A stretch of DNA of 64,000 bases from Duganella rivi (GTDB taxonomy: Bacteria; Pseudomonadota; Gammaproteobacteria; Burkholderiales; Burkholderiaceae_D), in contig NZ_WWCK01000001.1 of assembly GCF_009857435.1 (NCBI RefSeq), forward strand, positions 920,040 through 984,039. Reading direction: 5' to 3'. This document shows, in pieces, positions 31,388 through 39,454 of this stretch (positions within the stretch are counted from its first letter, which is position 1; every line of letters starts with the position of its first letter). A program made the position numbers and the translations under genes. The notes beneath the pieces were generated by a model that saw nothing but the letters and a program-made list of their open reading frames with translations, did not search any database and was not told the DNA's origin.

Positions 31388-31690
31388 ATGTCCCTGACCC
31401 TATCCGACGTAACACGCATTGCCAAACTGGCCCAACTTGAGATGAGCGAGCAGCAGAGCGCTACCGCTTTGGAGCAACTGAATGGCATTTTTGCGCTGGC
31501 CGAGCAGATGCAGGCGGTTGACACCGACGGCGTCGCCCCGCTGAGCCACCCGCTGGCGGCGCACATGAACAACATCGCCCTGCGCCTGCGCGAAGACGTG
31601 GCCAGCGAACCAAATCGCCGCGACGACTATCAAACCGTCGCACCGAAGACCCAGGACGGCCTGTACCTGGTGCCGAAAGTGATCGACTAA
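31388..31690 (+). CDS. gatC: Aspartyl/glutamyl-tRNA amidotransferase subunit C
   Basis: GatC is the small scaffold that wraps around GatA in the enzyme converting Glu-tRNA(Gln) or Asp-tRNA(Asn) to the amidated form. The 100-residue protein has the usual LSDVTRIAKLAQLEMSE opening and the ending DGLYLVPKVID. The ATG at 31388 fits homologues; the upstream in-frame extension is AT-rich leader. Presence of gatCAB implies that at least one of glnS/asnS-type charging is indirect. Confidence 0.96.
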   Translation: MSLTLSDVTRIAKLAQLEMSEQQSATALEQLNGIFALAEQMQAVDTDGVAPLSHPLAAHMNNIALRLREDVASEPNRRDDYQTVAPKTQDGLYLVPKVID

Positions 31691-31702
31691 AAATACCGCC
31701 GC

Positions 31703-31730
31703 CGTCATTCCGGCGCAGGCCGGAATGACG
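31703..31730. repeat. Palindromic REP-like element between gatC and gatA
   Basis: CGTCATTCCGGC (31703-31714) and GCCGGAATGACG (31719-31730) form a perfect 12-bp stem with a GCAG loop. The GTCATTCC...GGAATGAC arms match a dispersed palindromic repeat type I know from many beta- and gammaproteobacterial genomes. It is the only copy I noticed in this window. It sits inside an operon, so it may act as an mRNA stabiliser or processing site. Confidence 0.7.
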
Positions 31731-31760
31731 CTGGGGACGCAACGAATTAACTGAAACGCC

Positions 31761-33233
31761 ATGCACACCAAAACCATTAAAGAGCTGTCCGCCCTCCTGC
31801 AAAGCAAAGCGATTACCGCGACCGAACTGGCCACCCAGTTCCTCGACCGCATCGAGAAGAGCGACTTGAACGCCTTCCTGCACGTCGACCGCGCCCTGAC
31901 CCTGGCGCAAGCCGCCGAAGCCGACAAACGTATCGCCGACGGCACCGCCGGCCCGCTGACCGGCGTGCCGATCGCACACAAAGATATCTTCGTCACCAAG
32001 GGCTGGCGCTCGACCGCCGGCTCGAAAATGCTGGCCGATTACGTCAGCCCATTCGACGCCACCGTGGTCGAGAAGTTCCGCGCGGCCGGCATGGTCACGC
32101 TGGGTAAGCTGAATTGCGACGAATTCGCCATGGGCTCGGCCAATGAAAACTCGGCCTTCGGCGCGGTGAAAAATCCGTGGGATAAAAAAGCTGTGCCGGG
32201 TGGTTCGTCGGGCGGTTCCGCTGCTGCTGTCGCGGCGCGCCTGGCGCCTGCCGTGACCGGCACCGACACCGGCGGTTCGATCCGCCAGCCGGCCGCGTTC
32301 TGCGGCATCACCGGCATCAAGCCGACCTACGGCCGCGTATCGCGCTTCGGCATGATCGCGTTTGCATCGTCGCTGGATCAAGGCGGCCCGATGGCGCAAA
32401 CCGCGGAAGACTGCGCGCTGCTGCTGAACGCCATGGCCGGCTTTGACGAACGCGATTCGACCTCGCTGACGCCGGAACTGGGCGGCGTGGACGAAGACTT
32501 CACCCGTGAACTGGGCCAGCCGCTGACCGGCCTGCGCATCGGCGTGCCGAAAGAATACTTCGGTGAAGGCCTGTCGAAAGACGTGGAAGATGCAGTGCGC
32601 GCCGCGCTGGCGAAGTATGTGGAACTGGGCGCGACCCTAGTCGACATCTCGCTGCCGAATACCGCGCTGTCGATCCCTGCCTACTACATGATCGCGCCAG
32701 CCGAAGCCTCGTCCAACCTGTCGCGCTTTGACGGCGTGCGTTACGGCTTCCGCGCAGAAGGCTACAAAGACCTGCAAGACATGTACCGCAAGACCCGCGA
32801 CCAGGGCTTCGGCAATGAAGTGAAGCGCCGCATCATGGTCGGCACCTATGTGCTGTGCCACGGCTACTACGATGCCTACTACCTGAAGGCACAAAAAATC
32901 CGCCGCCTGATCGCGCAGGATTTCGAGAAAGTGCTGAACGGCCCGGACGCAGTATGCGACGTCATCATGGGCCCAGTGGCGCCGACCGTGGCGTGGGACT
33001 TGGGCGATAAATCGGATGATCCGGTAGCGGCGTATTTGGCTGACATCTACACCCTGTCGACCAGCCTTGCCGGTCTGCCTGGCATGTCGATCCCTGTGGG
33101 CTTTGGCGCGAAAGATCGCCCGGTCGGCCTGCAAATCATCGGCAAACACTTTGGTGAAGCCAAGCTGCTGAACGTCGCTCACGCCTACCAGCAAGCGACC
33201 GACTGGCACACCCGCGCTCCGGCCGGCATCTAA
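31761..33233 (+). CDS. gatA: Aspartyl/glutamyl-tRNA amidotransferase subunit A
   Basis: GatA is the amidase-signature glutaminase of GatCAB. The 490-residue protein shows the signature region with the Lys of the Ser-cisSer-Lys triad in [14 protein letters not shown], the [17 protein letters not shown] core and [15 protein letters not shown] with the nucleophile Ser. The C-terminus ([31 protein letters not shown]) is typical. It is separated from gatC by a 70-nt gap holding the palindromic repeat and from gatB by 26 nt. Confidence 0.97.
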   Translation: MHTKTIKELSALLQSKAITATELATQFLDRIEKSDLNAFLHVDRALTLAQAAEADKRIADGTAGPLTGVPIAHKDIFVTKGWRSTAGSKMLADYVSPFDATVVEKFRAAGMVTLGKLNCDEFAMGSANENSAFGAVKNPWDKKAVPGGSSGGSAAAVAARLAPAVTGTDTGGSIRQPAAFCGITGIKPTYGRVSRFGMIAFASSLDQGGPMAQTAEDCALLLNAMAGFDERDSTSLTPELGGVDEDFTRELGQPLTGLRIGVPKEYFGEGLSKDVEDAVRAALAKYVELGATLVDISLPNTALSIPAYYMIAPAEASSNLSRFDGVRYGFRAEGYKDLQDMYRKTRDQGFGNEVKRRIMVGTYVLCHGYYDAYYLKAQKIRRLIAQDFEKVLNGPDAVCDVIMGPVAPTVAWDLGDKSDDPVAAYLADIYTLSTSLAGLPGMSIPVGFGAKDRPVGLQIIGKHFGEAKLLNVAHAYQQATDWHTRAPAGI

Positions 33234-33259
33234 AAAATAACGAATACAGCGAGAATCAT

Positions 33260-34720
33260 ATGGAATGGGAAGTCGTCATCGGTATTGAGAACCACGTGCA
33301 GCTCACTACCGCATCTAAAATCTTCAGCGGCTCGCCGACCACTTTCGGCGCCGAAGCCAACACCCAAGCCAGCCCGGTTGACCTGGCGCTGCCTGGCGTG
33401 CTGCCGGTCATGAACAAGCAAGCGGTAGACCGCGCGATTCGCTTCGGCCTCGCCGTTGGCGCCAAGATTGCGCCGGCATCGATCTTCGCCCGCAAAAACT
33501 ACTTCTACCCCGACCTGCCGAAGGGCTACCAGATCAGCCAATTCGAAGATCCGGTAGTACAAGGCGGCTCGATGACCTTCGGCTACGAGAAGGACGGCGA
33601 ATTCGTCACCAAGACGGTCAACCTGACCCGCGCCCACCTGGAAGAAGACGCAGGCAAGTCGCTGCACGAAGACTATGCAGGCATGTCGGGCATCGACCTG
33701 AATCGCGCCGGCACGCCGCTGCTGGAAATCGTCTCCGAGCCGGAGATCCGCAGCGCCGCTGAGGCAGTCGCGTACTGCAAAGCCTTGCACTCGCTGGTGA
33801 TGTGGCTGGGCGTCTGCGACGGCAATATGCAGGAAGGCTCCTTCCGTTGCGACATCAACGTATCGGTGCGCCCAAAAGGCCAGAAAGAATTCGGCACCCG
33901 CTGCGAGATCAAGAACCTGAACTCGTTCCGCTTCATCGAAGAAGCCGTGCACGTGGAAGTGCGCCGCCAGATCGAACTGATTGAAGACGGCGGCAAAGTG
34001 GTGCAAGCAACCCGCCTGTACGATCCAGACCGCAAAGAAACGCGCGAAATGCGCAGCAAGGAAGACGCGCAGGATTACCGCTACTTCCCAGACCCGGATC
34101 TGCCGCCGCTGGTCATCTCCAACGCGTGGATCGACACCGTGAAAGCGTCGATGCCGGAACTGCCGGCCGCCATGCGCGCGCGCTTCGTCAGCGAATACGC
34201 GCTGCCGGAATATGACTCGCTGGTGCTGACCGCATCGAAAGCGATGGCGACCTACTTCGTGGCCGTGGTGGATGCAGCGGGCAAAGAAAACGCCAAGGCC
34301 GCCGCCAACTGGCTGATGGGCGACGTCTCGTCGACCCTGAACCGCGAAGGCGTGGACATCGCCGACGCGCCGGTCAAGCCTGCGCAACTGGCGCTGATGC
34401 TGAAGCGTATCGCCGACGGCACCATCAACAACAAGACCGCGAAAGAACTGTTCGGCGACATGTGGGCAGCGAAATCGGAAGACGACAATCTGGTCGACGC
34501 GCTGATCGAATCGAAAGGCCTAAAGCAGATCTCCGACACCGGCGCGCTGGAAGCCATCGTCAACGAAGTCATTGCCAACAACGAGAAGTCGGTGGAGCAG
34601 TACCGCGCTGGTAAAGAAGCCGCGATCAACTCCCTGATCGGCCAAGCGATGAAAGCCTCGCGCGGCAAAGCCAATCCGGCACAGCTGACCGAACTGCTGA
34701 AAGCAAAGCTGGCCGGCTAA
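33260..34720 (+). CDS. gatB: Aspartyl/glutamyl-tRNA amidotransferase subunit B
   Basis: GatB activates the misacylated tRNA carboxyl by phosphorylation and channels ammonia from GatA. The 486 residues hold the catalytic cradle ([51 protein letters not shown]) and the C-terminal helical and YqeY tail domain (from about 330; [21 protein letters not shown] region, actually [17 protein letters not shown]). It ends the gatCAB operon, directly followed by a strong terminator. Confidence 0.97.
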   Translation: MEWEVVIGIENHVQLTTASKIFSGSPTTFGAEANTQASPVDLALPGVLPVMNKQAVDRAIRFGLAVGAKIAPASIFARKNYFYPDLPKGYQISQFEDPVVQGGSMTFGYEKDGEFVTKTVNLTRAHLEEDAGKSLHEDYAGMSGIDLNRAGTPLLEIVSEPEIRSAAEAVAYCKALHSLVMWLGVCDGNMQEGSFRCDINVSVRPKGQKEFGTRCEIKNLNSFRFIEEAVHVEVRRQIELIEDGGKVVQATRLYDPDRKETREMRSKEDAQDYRYFPDPDLPPLVISNAWIDTVKASMPELPAAMRARFVSEYALPEYDSLVLTASKAMATYFVAVVDAAGKENAKAAANWLMGDVSSTLNREGVDIADAPVKPAQLALMLKRIADGTINNKTAKELFGDMWAAKSEDDNLVDALIESKGLKQISDTGALEAIVNEVIANNEKSVEQYRAGKEAAINSLIGQAMKASRGKANPAQLTELLKAKLAG

Positions 34721-34740
34721 TTCTCTCGGCCTAAAGAAAC

Positions 34741-34773
34741 GCCCCGCCGGCTCACGCTCGCGGGGCTTTTTTT
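34741..34773 (+). terminator. Rho-independent terminator of gatCAB
   Basis: GCCCCGC (34741-34747) pairs with GCGGGGC (34760-34766), followed by seven T (34767-34773). It lies 20 nt after the gatB stop: a textbook intrinsic terminator. Confidence 0.92.
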
Positions 34774-34790
34774 CGCCTCAAAAATTAAAG

Positions 34791-34822
34791 TATACATTTT
34801 TGTCTAGACAGAATATTCTACA
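34791..34822. promoter_or_regulatory. Candidate BlaI-type operator
   Basis: Two adjacent perfect palindromes, TGTCTAGACA (34801-34810) and AGAATATTCT (34810-34819), are flanked by TACA at 34793-34796 and 34819-34822, just upstream of the blaI-like gene. BlaI/MecI operators are AT-rich dyads containing TACA/TGTA, so autoregulation here is plausible. The stretch is clearly AT-richer than its surroundings. GAGGGAG at 34834-34840 is the ribosome site. Confidence 0.55.
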
Positions 34823-34845
34823 TCTACCGCATTGAGGGAGATGTC

Positions 34846-35217
34846 ATGAGTATTCCAAAGCCGACCGCCGCCGAGCTAGAGCTGCTGCAATCACTGTGGC
34901 CTCTCGGCCCGGCCACCGCCAAGCAAGTCCACGAAGCCATGCTGGCCGATAAGCCGGATCTCGCCTATGGCACCGTGCTGCGCCTGATGCAGATCATGCA
35001 TACCAAGGGCATCCTGACCCGCGACGAGAGCCAGCGCTCGCACATCTACGCACCGGCGCAAGCGCAGGCTGCGCTGCAATCGAGCCTGCTCAAGGACTTG
35101 GTACAAAAAGCCTTCGCCGGCTCGGCCAAGGCGCTGGTGCTGGCGGCGCTCCGTTCCGGCATCTCGAAAAAAGAGCGCGAAGAAATCGAGAAGCTGCTGA
35201 AGGAAGAGAAGAAATGA
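34846..35217 (+). CDS. BlaI/MecI/CopY-family transcriptional repressor
   Basis: The 123-residue protein is a winged-helix repressor of the BlaI/MecI/CopY (penicillinase repressor) family. The N-terminal part (PTAAELELLQSLWPLGPATA; YGTVLRLMQIMHTKGIL) is the DNA-binding domain and the C-terminal helices (about 78-123) form the dimer. In relatives the partner membrane peptidase cleaves the repressor. The stop overlaps the start of the M56 peptidase gene as ATGA, so the two are coupled. No beta-lactamase or mecA-type gene is adjacent, so the regulon lies elsewhere or is the pair itself. Confidence 0.93.
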   Translation: MSIPKPTAAELELLQSLWPLGPATAKQVHEAMLADKPDLAYGTVLRLMQIMHTKGILTRDESQRSHIYAPAQAQAALQSSLLKDLVQKAFAGSAKALVLAALRSGISKKEREEIEKLLKEEKK

Positions 35218-36479
35218 GCGCCTTCATTTTCGCCCTCGGGCTGACGCTGATGCAATTCGTTTGGCAAGGCTAGCTGATCGGCTGCGCCACCGCCATCGCG
35301 CTTGCGCTGCTGCGCAATAGCCGCGCCGAGTACCGCTACATCATCGCTTGCAGTGCCTTGCTGGCCTGCCTTTGCTGGCCAGCGCTGGAGTTATGCCAGC
35401 GCCTCGCAGGCGAGGCAGCGGCTTCTAGCGCCAGCATCGCCGGCCTGCCGTGGCACGCGGATGCTGTCGGCGATGCAGATGCCTGGTTTAGCCTGCGTGA
35501 TTCACTGCGCGGCATCGTCGGCCTGTGGGCGCTATGCGCCACCGCGCTAGCGCTGCGCATGGCGGCCGGGCTGTTGTGGATCGACCGCACCAGCAAGCAG
35601 CCATCGGCTTGCCAGCGCCACGATCAACTACGCTGGGAAACCGATCTCGCACGGCTGGCGCAGCGCTTCGGCATCACGCGCGAGGTGCGCCTGCGCGTGG
35701 TCGATACGCTGAGTAGTCCGATCACGGCCGGCTGGTGGCGTCCCGTGGTGCTGGTGCCGGCCGCGCTGGTGGGCGGCATGCCGCCGGATTTGCTGGAGGC
35801 GCTGCTGGCGCACGAAATGGCGCACATCAAGCGCCACGACTACCTGATTAACCTGCTGCAGAACGTGATCGAAACGCTGCTGTTCTACCACCCGGCCGTG
35901 TGGTGGATTTCGAACCGCATCCGTATTGAGCGCGAGCTGATAGCAGACGATGTCGCCGCAAGGCAGCTAGGCGAACCGCGGCGTCTGGCGCTTGCACTGT
36001 CCGAACTGGAGCGGCTCCAGTTCTCTACTCACCAACTGGCCCAAGCGGCCAACGGAGGAAACCTGATGATGCGTATCCAACACCTGCTGCGTCCTGCCCC
36101 GCAGGCCTTGAACTGGAAAGCGGCGCTTGCCATGCTGGGCATGGCGCTGTCCTGCTTGTCGATTTACGCGGAGGCCACGGCTGCCGATAAAAACGTCTCC
36201 GGCAAAATGCCGGCGATCGTTGATTTCAAGACATGCGCCAAGCCGGAATACCCGCAGGCGGCCATCACAGAGTCGCGCACCGGCACCGTGCATCTGGGCT
36301 TCCTGATCAGCACCAGCGGCAAAGTGAAGAACTCGAAAGTCGAACGTTCCAGCGGCCACACCGACCTCGATGAAGCCTCGCGCACCGCCATCGAAAAATG
36401 CACCTTCAAGCCCGCCACAAAAGCCGGCAAAGCCATCGAATCGTGGACGCGCCTGCAGTACGTTTGGGTCTTGGAATAA
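35214..36479 (+). pseudogene. BlaR1-like M56 metallopeptidase with TonB C-terminal domain, interrupted by in-frame TAG
   Basis: The frame opens at ATG 35214 (overlapping the blaI stop) with a transmembrane-like MSAFIFALGLTLMQFVWQG, meets TAG at 35271-35273 (codon 20) and then stays open to 36479 with unmistakable homology: membrane helices, zinc motif HEMAH (codons 200-204), then RIRIERELIADDVAARQ holding the third ligand Glu, a helix near codon 300, and a TonB-like C-terminal domain (CAKPEYPQAAITESRTG onward). BlaR1-type proteins sense envelope stress or beta-lactams and inactivate the repressor. The amber codon would remove nearly everything unless suppressed or bypassed. Initiation at the downstream TTG (35358) would lose the first membrane segment. 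It may be a recent nonsense mutation or a sequencing error. Confidence 0.85.
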
Positions 36480-36482
36480 GGC

Positions 36483-37334
36483 TTAGGTCTGGGCCGGCAT
36501 CCAACGCAGGATGTCGGCAAAGATTTGCTCGCGATTGAGCTCGTTGAAATTTTCGTGGAAGTTTTGCGGGTGGCGCTGGTAGGTCAGCAGGTGCGGCGGC
36601 ACGGATTTCAGCAGCGCTTCGCCCGCGTCAGCGTCAGCCAACTGGTCGGCGCCAGCGACTACCGCAAACAGCGGCTGCGTCCATGATGGCATGCGCGCCG
36701 CCAGTCCTTGCTGCGCCTTGGTCAGCGCGTTGCCGAAGCGGACGGTGATTTCAGTGGCGCGGATCGCATCGCGTTCATCGTCGTAGTGGCGCGCGGTGAT
36801 GCTGCTGTCGTGCGTCAGTTGATGCGTGAGCGATTCCAGCGGCACTTTCATGCGCGGCGCGAGCGCGCCCAGCACGCCGGCCAGCGCCAGCAGCATCGGC
36901 GATACCTTGATCGCATTCACGTAGTACGGCGAGGACATGATGTAGCCCTTGATCGCCGCCTCGCCGGCGAAATGGCCCAAGCCCAGGTGGGTGGCGATCA
37001 GCGCGCCCATTGAGTGGCCCATCACGTAGATCGGCAAGCCGGGATACTGCTGCTTGACCCATTGCAGGAACAGCTGGCTGTCATCGAGGAATACATCAAA
37101 ACCGGGAATGTCGACCCGGCGCGCATCCTGATGGCCGCACAAATCGTAAGCCACCGTCGCAATGCCGTGCTGGCGGAAGTACAGCGCCGGCGTGACGTAG
37201 TCGCCGCCATGCGCCATGCCGCCGTGAATCGCGAGGATGACCGCGCGCGGCGCAGCCGGTTCCCACACATGGACACGGCGCCGCGCGCCCTGCCCGGCAG
37301 CGAACTCGGTGAGCCGGTCTTCGGAGAACCGCAT
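36483..37334 (-). CDS. Alpha/beta hydrolase (monoacylglycerol lipase-like)
   Basis: The 283-residue serine hydrolase has the alpha/beta fold pattern: oxyanion region ILAIHGGMAHGGDY, nucleophile elbow VMGHSMGALIATHL, acid FAVVAGADQLADADAG and His near the end (YQRHPQNFHENFNE). It resembles Serine aminopeptidase S33/monoglyceride lipases. No signal peptide. ATG 37334 overlaps the stop of the DUF4279-like gene (TGATG), so the two are coupled. The substrate is unknown. Confidence 0.88.
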   Translation of the reverse strand: MRFSEDRLTEFAAGQGARRRVHVWEPAAPRAVILAIHGGMAHGGDYVTPALYFRQHGIATVAYDLCGHQDARRVDIPGFDVFLDDSQLFLQWVKQQYPGLPIYVMGHSMGALIATHLGLGHFAGEAAIKGYIMSSPYYVNAIKVSPMLLALAGVLGALAPRMKVPLESLTHQLTHDSSITARHYDDERDAIRATEITVRFGNALTKAQQGLAARMPSWTQPLFAVVAGADQLADADAGEALLKSVPPHLLTYQRHPQNFHENFNELNREQIFADILRWMPAQT

Positions 37335-37705
37335 CAAGCGGTGATGCTGAGATTAATGCCCATCTCTACCAGCATGGTCATATCGGCCAGCGAGAAGTCG
37401 ATGCTAGGCGTCGCTGCGCCCTGATCGCAGGGGAAGGACACGCGCAGTTCGGCATCAACATCGGAACGTTCGAAGTGAATGCCGCGCGCGCGGCATTCGC
37501 CGAGGTAGAAGCGAATCTGCTTGAGCAGTTCGTTGGGATCTTGCTCGGTACCGATGGCGACGTAAAAGCCGGAATCGATGCGCACGCGGCCATCGGGCTT
37601 GACGTCGCCCTTTTGCCAGTCGCCGTGCGGCTCGGTCGGCAGACCATCGCGGATGTCCGCCAGGCCGTCGTCGTCACCGTGTACCTTGAGTGTTGCGATA
37701 TTCAT
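37334..37705 (-). CDS. DUF4279-like hypothetical protein
   Basis: The 123-residue cytosolic protein resembles the DUF4279 family: an N-terminal strand-loop region (PTEPHGDWQKGD), SGFYVAIGTEQDPNELLKQI in the middle and an ending SLADMTMLVEMGINLSIT, which is the family's usual terminal pattern. Members often occur in toxin-immunity or polymorphic loci, but nothing like that surrounds it here. It is coupled to the hydrolase by TGATG overlap. Family assignment is by recall, moderate confidence. Confidence 0.6.
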   Translation of the reverse strand: MNIATLKVHGDDDGLADIRDGLPTEPHGDWQKGDVKPDGRVRIDSGFYVAIGTEQDPNELLKQIRFYLGECRARGIHFERSDVDAELRVSFPCDQGAATPSIDFSLADMTMLVEMGINLSITA

Positions 37706-37779
37706 GGTCTACCTTTTTATGGTCTCCTACCCTAAGAAGGTTACACGATAGAAATATCAAAGTCTAGCAATATAGCTAA

Positions 37780-38457
37780 TTAGGCAATGCCGTAGCGGGT
37801 GCGGTAAGCGGCCACTGCATCCTTGTATTGTGCCAGTTGCGGATCGGCGCCGGCGCCGTTCAGGAAGCTGAACAGGTCGTCGAGGTTGCCGATCGAAATT
37901 ACCGGGATGCCGTACTTCTCGGTCACTTCCTGCACGGCCGACAGCTCGGACATCTGGCCATCCTTGCCGGCGCGCTCCATGCGATCCAGCGCGATCAGCA
38001 CGGCGCACGGTTCGGCGCCGGCGGCGCGGATCATTTCCACCGACTCGCGCACCGAGGTGCCGGCCGAGATTACGTCGTCGATGATCACCACTTTGCCTTG
38101 CAGCTTGGCGCCGACGATGGTGCCGCCTTCGCCGTGATCCTTGGCTTCCTTGCGGTTGAAGGCGAACGAGGTGTTGCGGCCCTTGCCGGCCAGCGCCACG
38201 GCGGTGGCCGAAGCCAGCGTGATGCCCTTGTAGGCCGGGCCGAACAGCATGTCGAACTGCACGCCGGAATCGAGCAGCGTTTGCGCGTAGAACTGTGCCA
38301 GCTGAGCCAGCGTGGCGCCGTCATGGAACAGGCCGGCGTTGAAGAAGTACGGCGACTGGCGGCCGGCCTTGGTAGTGAATTCGCCGAAGCGCAGCACACC
38401 GGTGTTGACCGAAAACGCGATAAATTCCTGACGTAACGAAGTGGTATTACCCATCAT
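37780..38457 (-). CDS. pyrE: Orotate phosphoribosyltransferase
   Basis: PyrE makes orotidine monophosphate from orotate and PRPP in pyrimidine synthesis. The 225-residue protein has the PRPP-binding motif VVIIDDVISAGTSVRE, the catalytic flexible loop around FNRKEAKDHGEGGTIVGA and the substrate region FNAGLFHDGATLAQL. Two ATGs are adjacent (38457 and 38454); GAGG upstream fits either. It is divergent from xthA, with 76 nt between. Confidence 0.97.
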   Translation of the reverse strand: MMGNTTSLRQEFIAFSVNTGVLRFGEFTTKAGRQSPYFFNAGLFHDGATLAQLAQFYAQTLLDSGVQFDMLFGPAYKGITLASATAVALAGKGRNTSFAFNRKEAKDHGEGGTIVGAKLQGKVVIIDDVISAGTSVRESVEMIRAAGAEPCAVLIALDRMERAGKDGQMSELSAVQEVTEKYGIPVISIGNLDDLFSFLNGAGADPQLAQYKDAVAAYRTRYGIA

Positions 38458-38533
38458 GAAGCCTCATTTCTTTAAAGTGCCCGTATTTTACCGCTACACT
38501 AGCGCATTCCGTACTTTCTGCCCTGAATCTTCT

Positions 38534-39307
38534 ATGCCAAAAATCATCTCCGCCAACTTGAACGGCATCCGTTCCGCCGCCTCCAAAGGCTTCTTCACCT
38601 GGATGGCCAAGCAGGACGCCGACTTCGTCTGCGTGCAAGAACTGAAGGCGCAAGCGCCGGACATGACGCCGGAATTCCTCAACCCGGGCGGCTACCACGG
38701 CCACTTCCACTATGCCGAGAAAAAAGGCTACTCCGGCACCGGCGTCTACAGCAAGATCGAACCGGATCGCGTGGTGATCGGCTTTGGCTCGCCGGAATTC
38801 GACGCCGAGGGCCGCTACGTGCGCTGCGACTTCGGCAAGCTGACGGTGATCTCGGTCTACTGCCCGTCCGGCTCGTCCGGCCCGGAACGCCAGGAAGCCA
38901 AGTTCCGCTTCATGGACTTGTTCCTGCCGCACCTGCAGGCACTGCACGCGGAAGGCCGCGAAGTGGTGATCTGCGGCGACTGGAACATCGCCCACAAAGA
39001 GATCGACCTGAAGAACTGGAAAGGCAACAAGAAAAATTCCGGCTTCCTGCCGGAAGAGCGCGAATGGATGACCCGCATCTTTGACGAAGTCGGCTACGTC
39101 GACGTGCACCGCGGCCTCGACCCGCGCGAAGAGCAATACACCTGGTGGAGCAACCGCGGCCAGGCCTACGCCAAGAACGTCGGCTGGCGCATTGACTACC
39201 ACGTGGCGACTCCGGGCATCGCCGCCAAGGCCACCACCGTTGCCATCTACAAGGAAGAAAAGTTCTCCGACCACGCGCCGCTGACCATCGAATACGGCGC
39301 CTTGTAA
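38534..39307 (+). CDS. xthA: Exodeoxyribonuclease III (AP endonuclease)
   Basis: This is a 257-residue Mg-dependent exonuclease/AP endonuclease of the exonuclease-endonuclease-phosphatase fold used in base-excision repair. Conserved features are Asn8/Asn10 in SANLNGIRSA, Glu36 in VCVQELKA, the GDWNIAHKEIDL block, the substrate loop TWWSNRGQAY and the catalytic SDHAP. The start at 38534 gives the usual MPKIISANLNG; the open extension upstream is not used. A hairpin follows the stop. Confidence 0.96.
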   Translation: MPKIISANLNGIRSAASKGFFTWMAKQDADFVCVQELKAQAPDMTPEFLNPGGYHGHFHYAEKKGYSGTGVYSKIEPDRVVIGFGSPEFDAEGRYVRCDFGKLTVISVYCPSGSSGPERQEAKFRFMDLFLPHLQALHAEGREVVICGDWNIAHKEIDLKNWKGNKKNSGFLPEEREWMTRIFDEVGYVDVHRGLDPREEQYTWWSNRGQAYAKNVGWRIDYHVATPGIAAKATTVAIYKEEKFSDHAPLTIEYGAL

Positions 39308-39318
39308 GTACCCACTTC

Positions 39319-39344
39319 GCTGCGCCTGCCGTTGCGGGCGCAGC
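39319..39344 (+). terminator. Hairpin after xthA
   Basis: GCTGCGCC (39319-39326) pairs with GGCGCAGC (39337-39344), a 10-nt loop, 12 nt after the xthA stop. It is followed by AAGTTCGTTG, not a true T-tract. Possible terminator. The next about 110 nt up to 39454 are AT-rich and presumably hold the promoter of the following gene; I see no sharp promoter match. Confidence 0.4.
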
Positions 39345-39454
39345 AAGTTCGTTGTATCGCCGCACAAGTTAGGGTCTATGGAATTATCTAATCAGAAATA
39401 AGTGTGTTTCATTGTTATCATTGATGCTTCGCCCAGTATAACGATGAAAACACC

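Noticed and set aside
36483..37705. DUF4279-like gene plus hydrolase as a toxin-immunity pair
   Set aside because: DUF4279 proteins do occur in such loci, but the hydrolase looks like an ordinary lipase, there is no delivery domain, and the setting is housekeeping.
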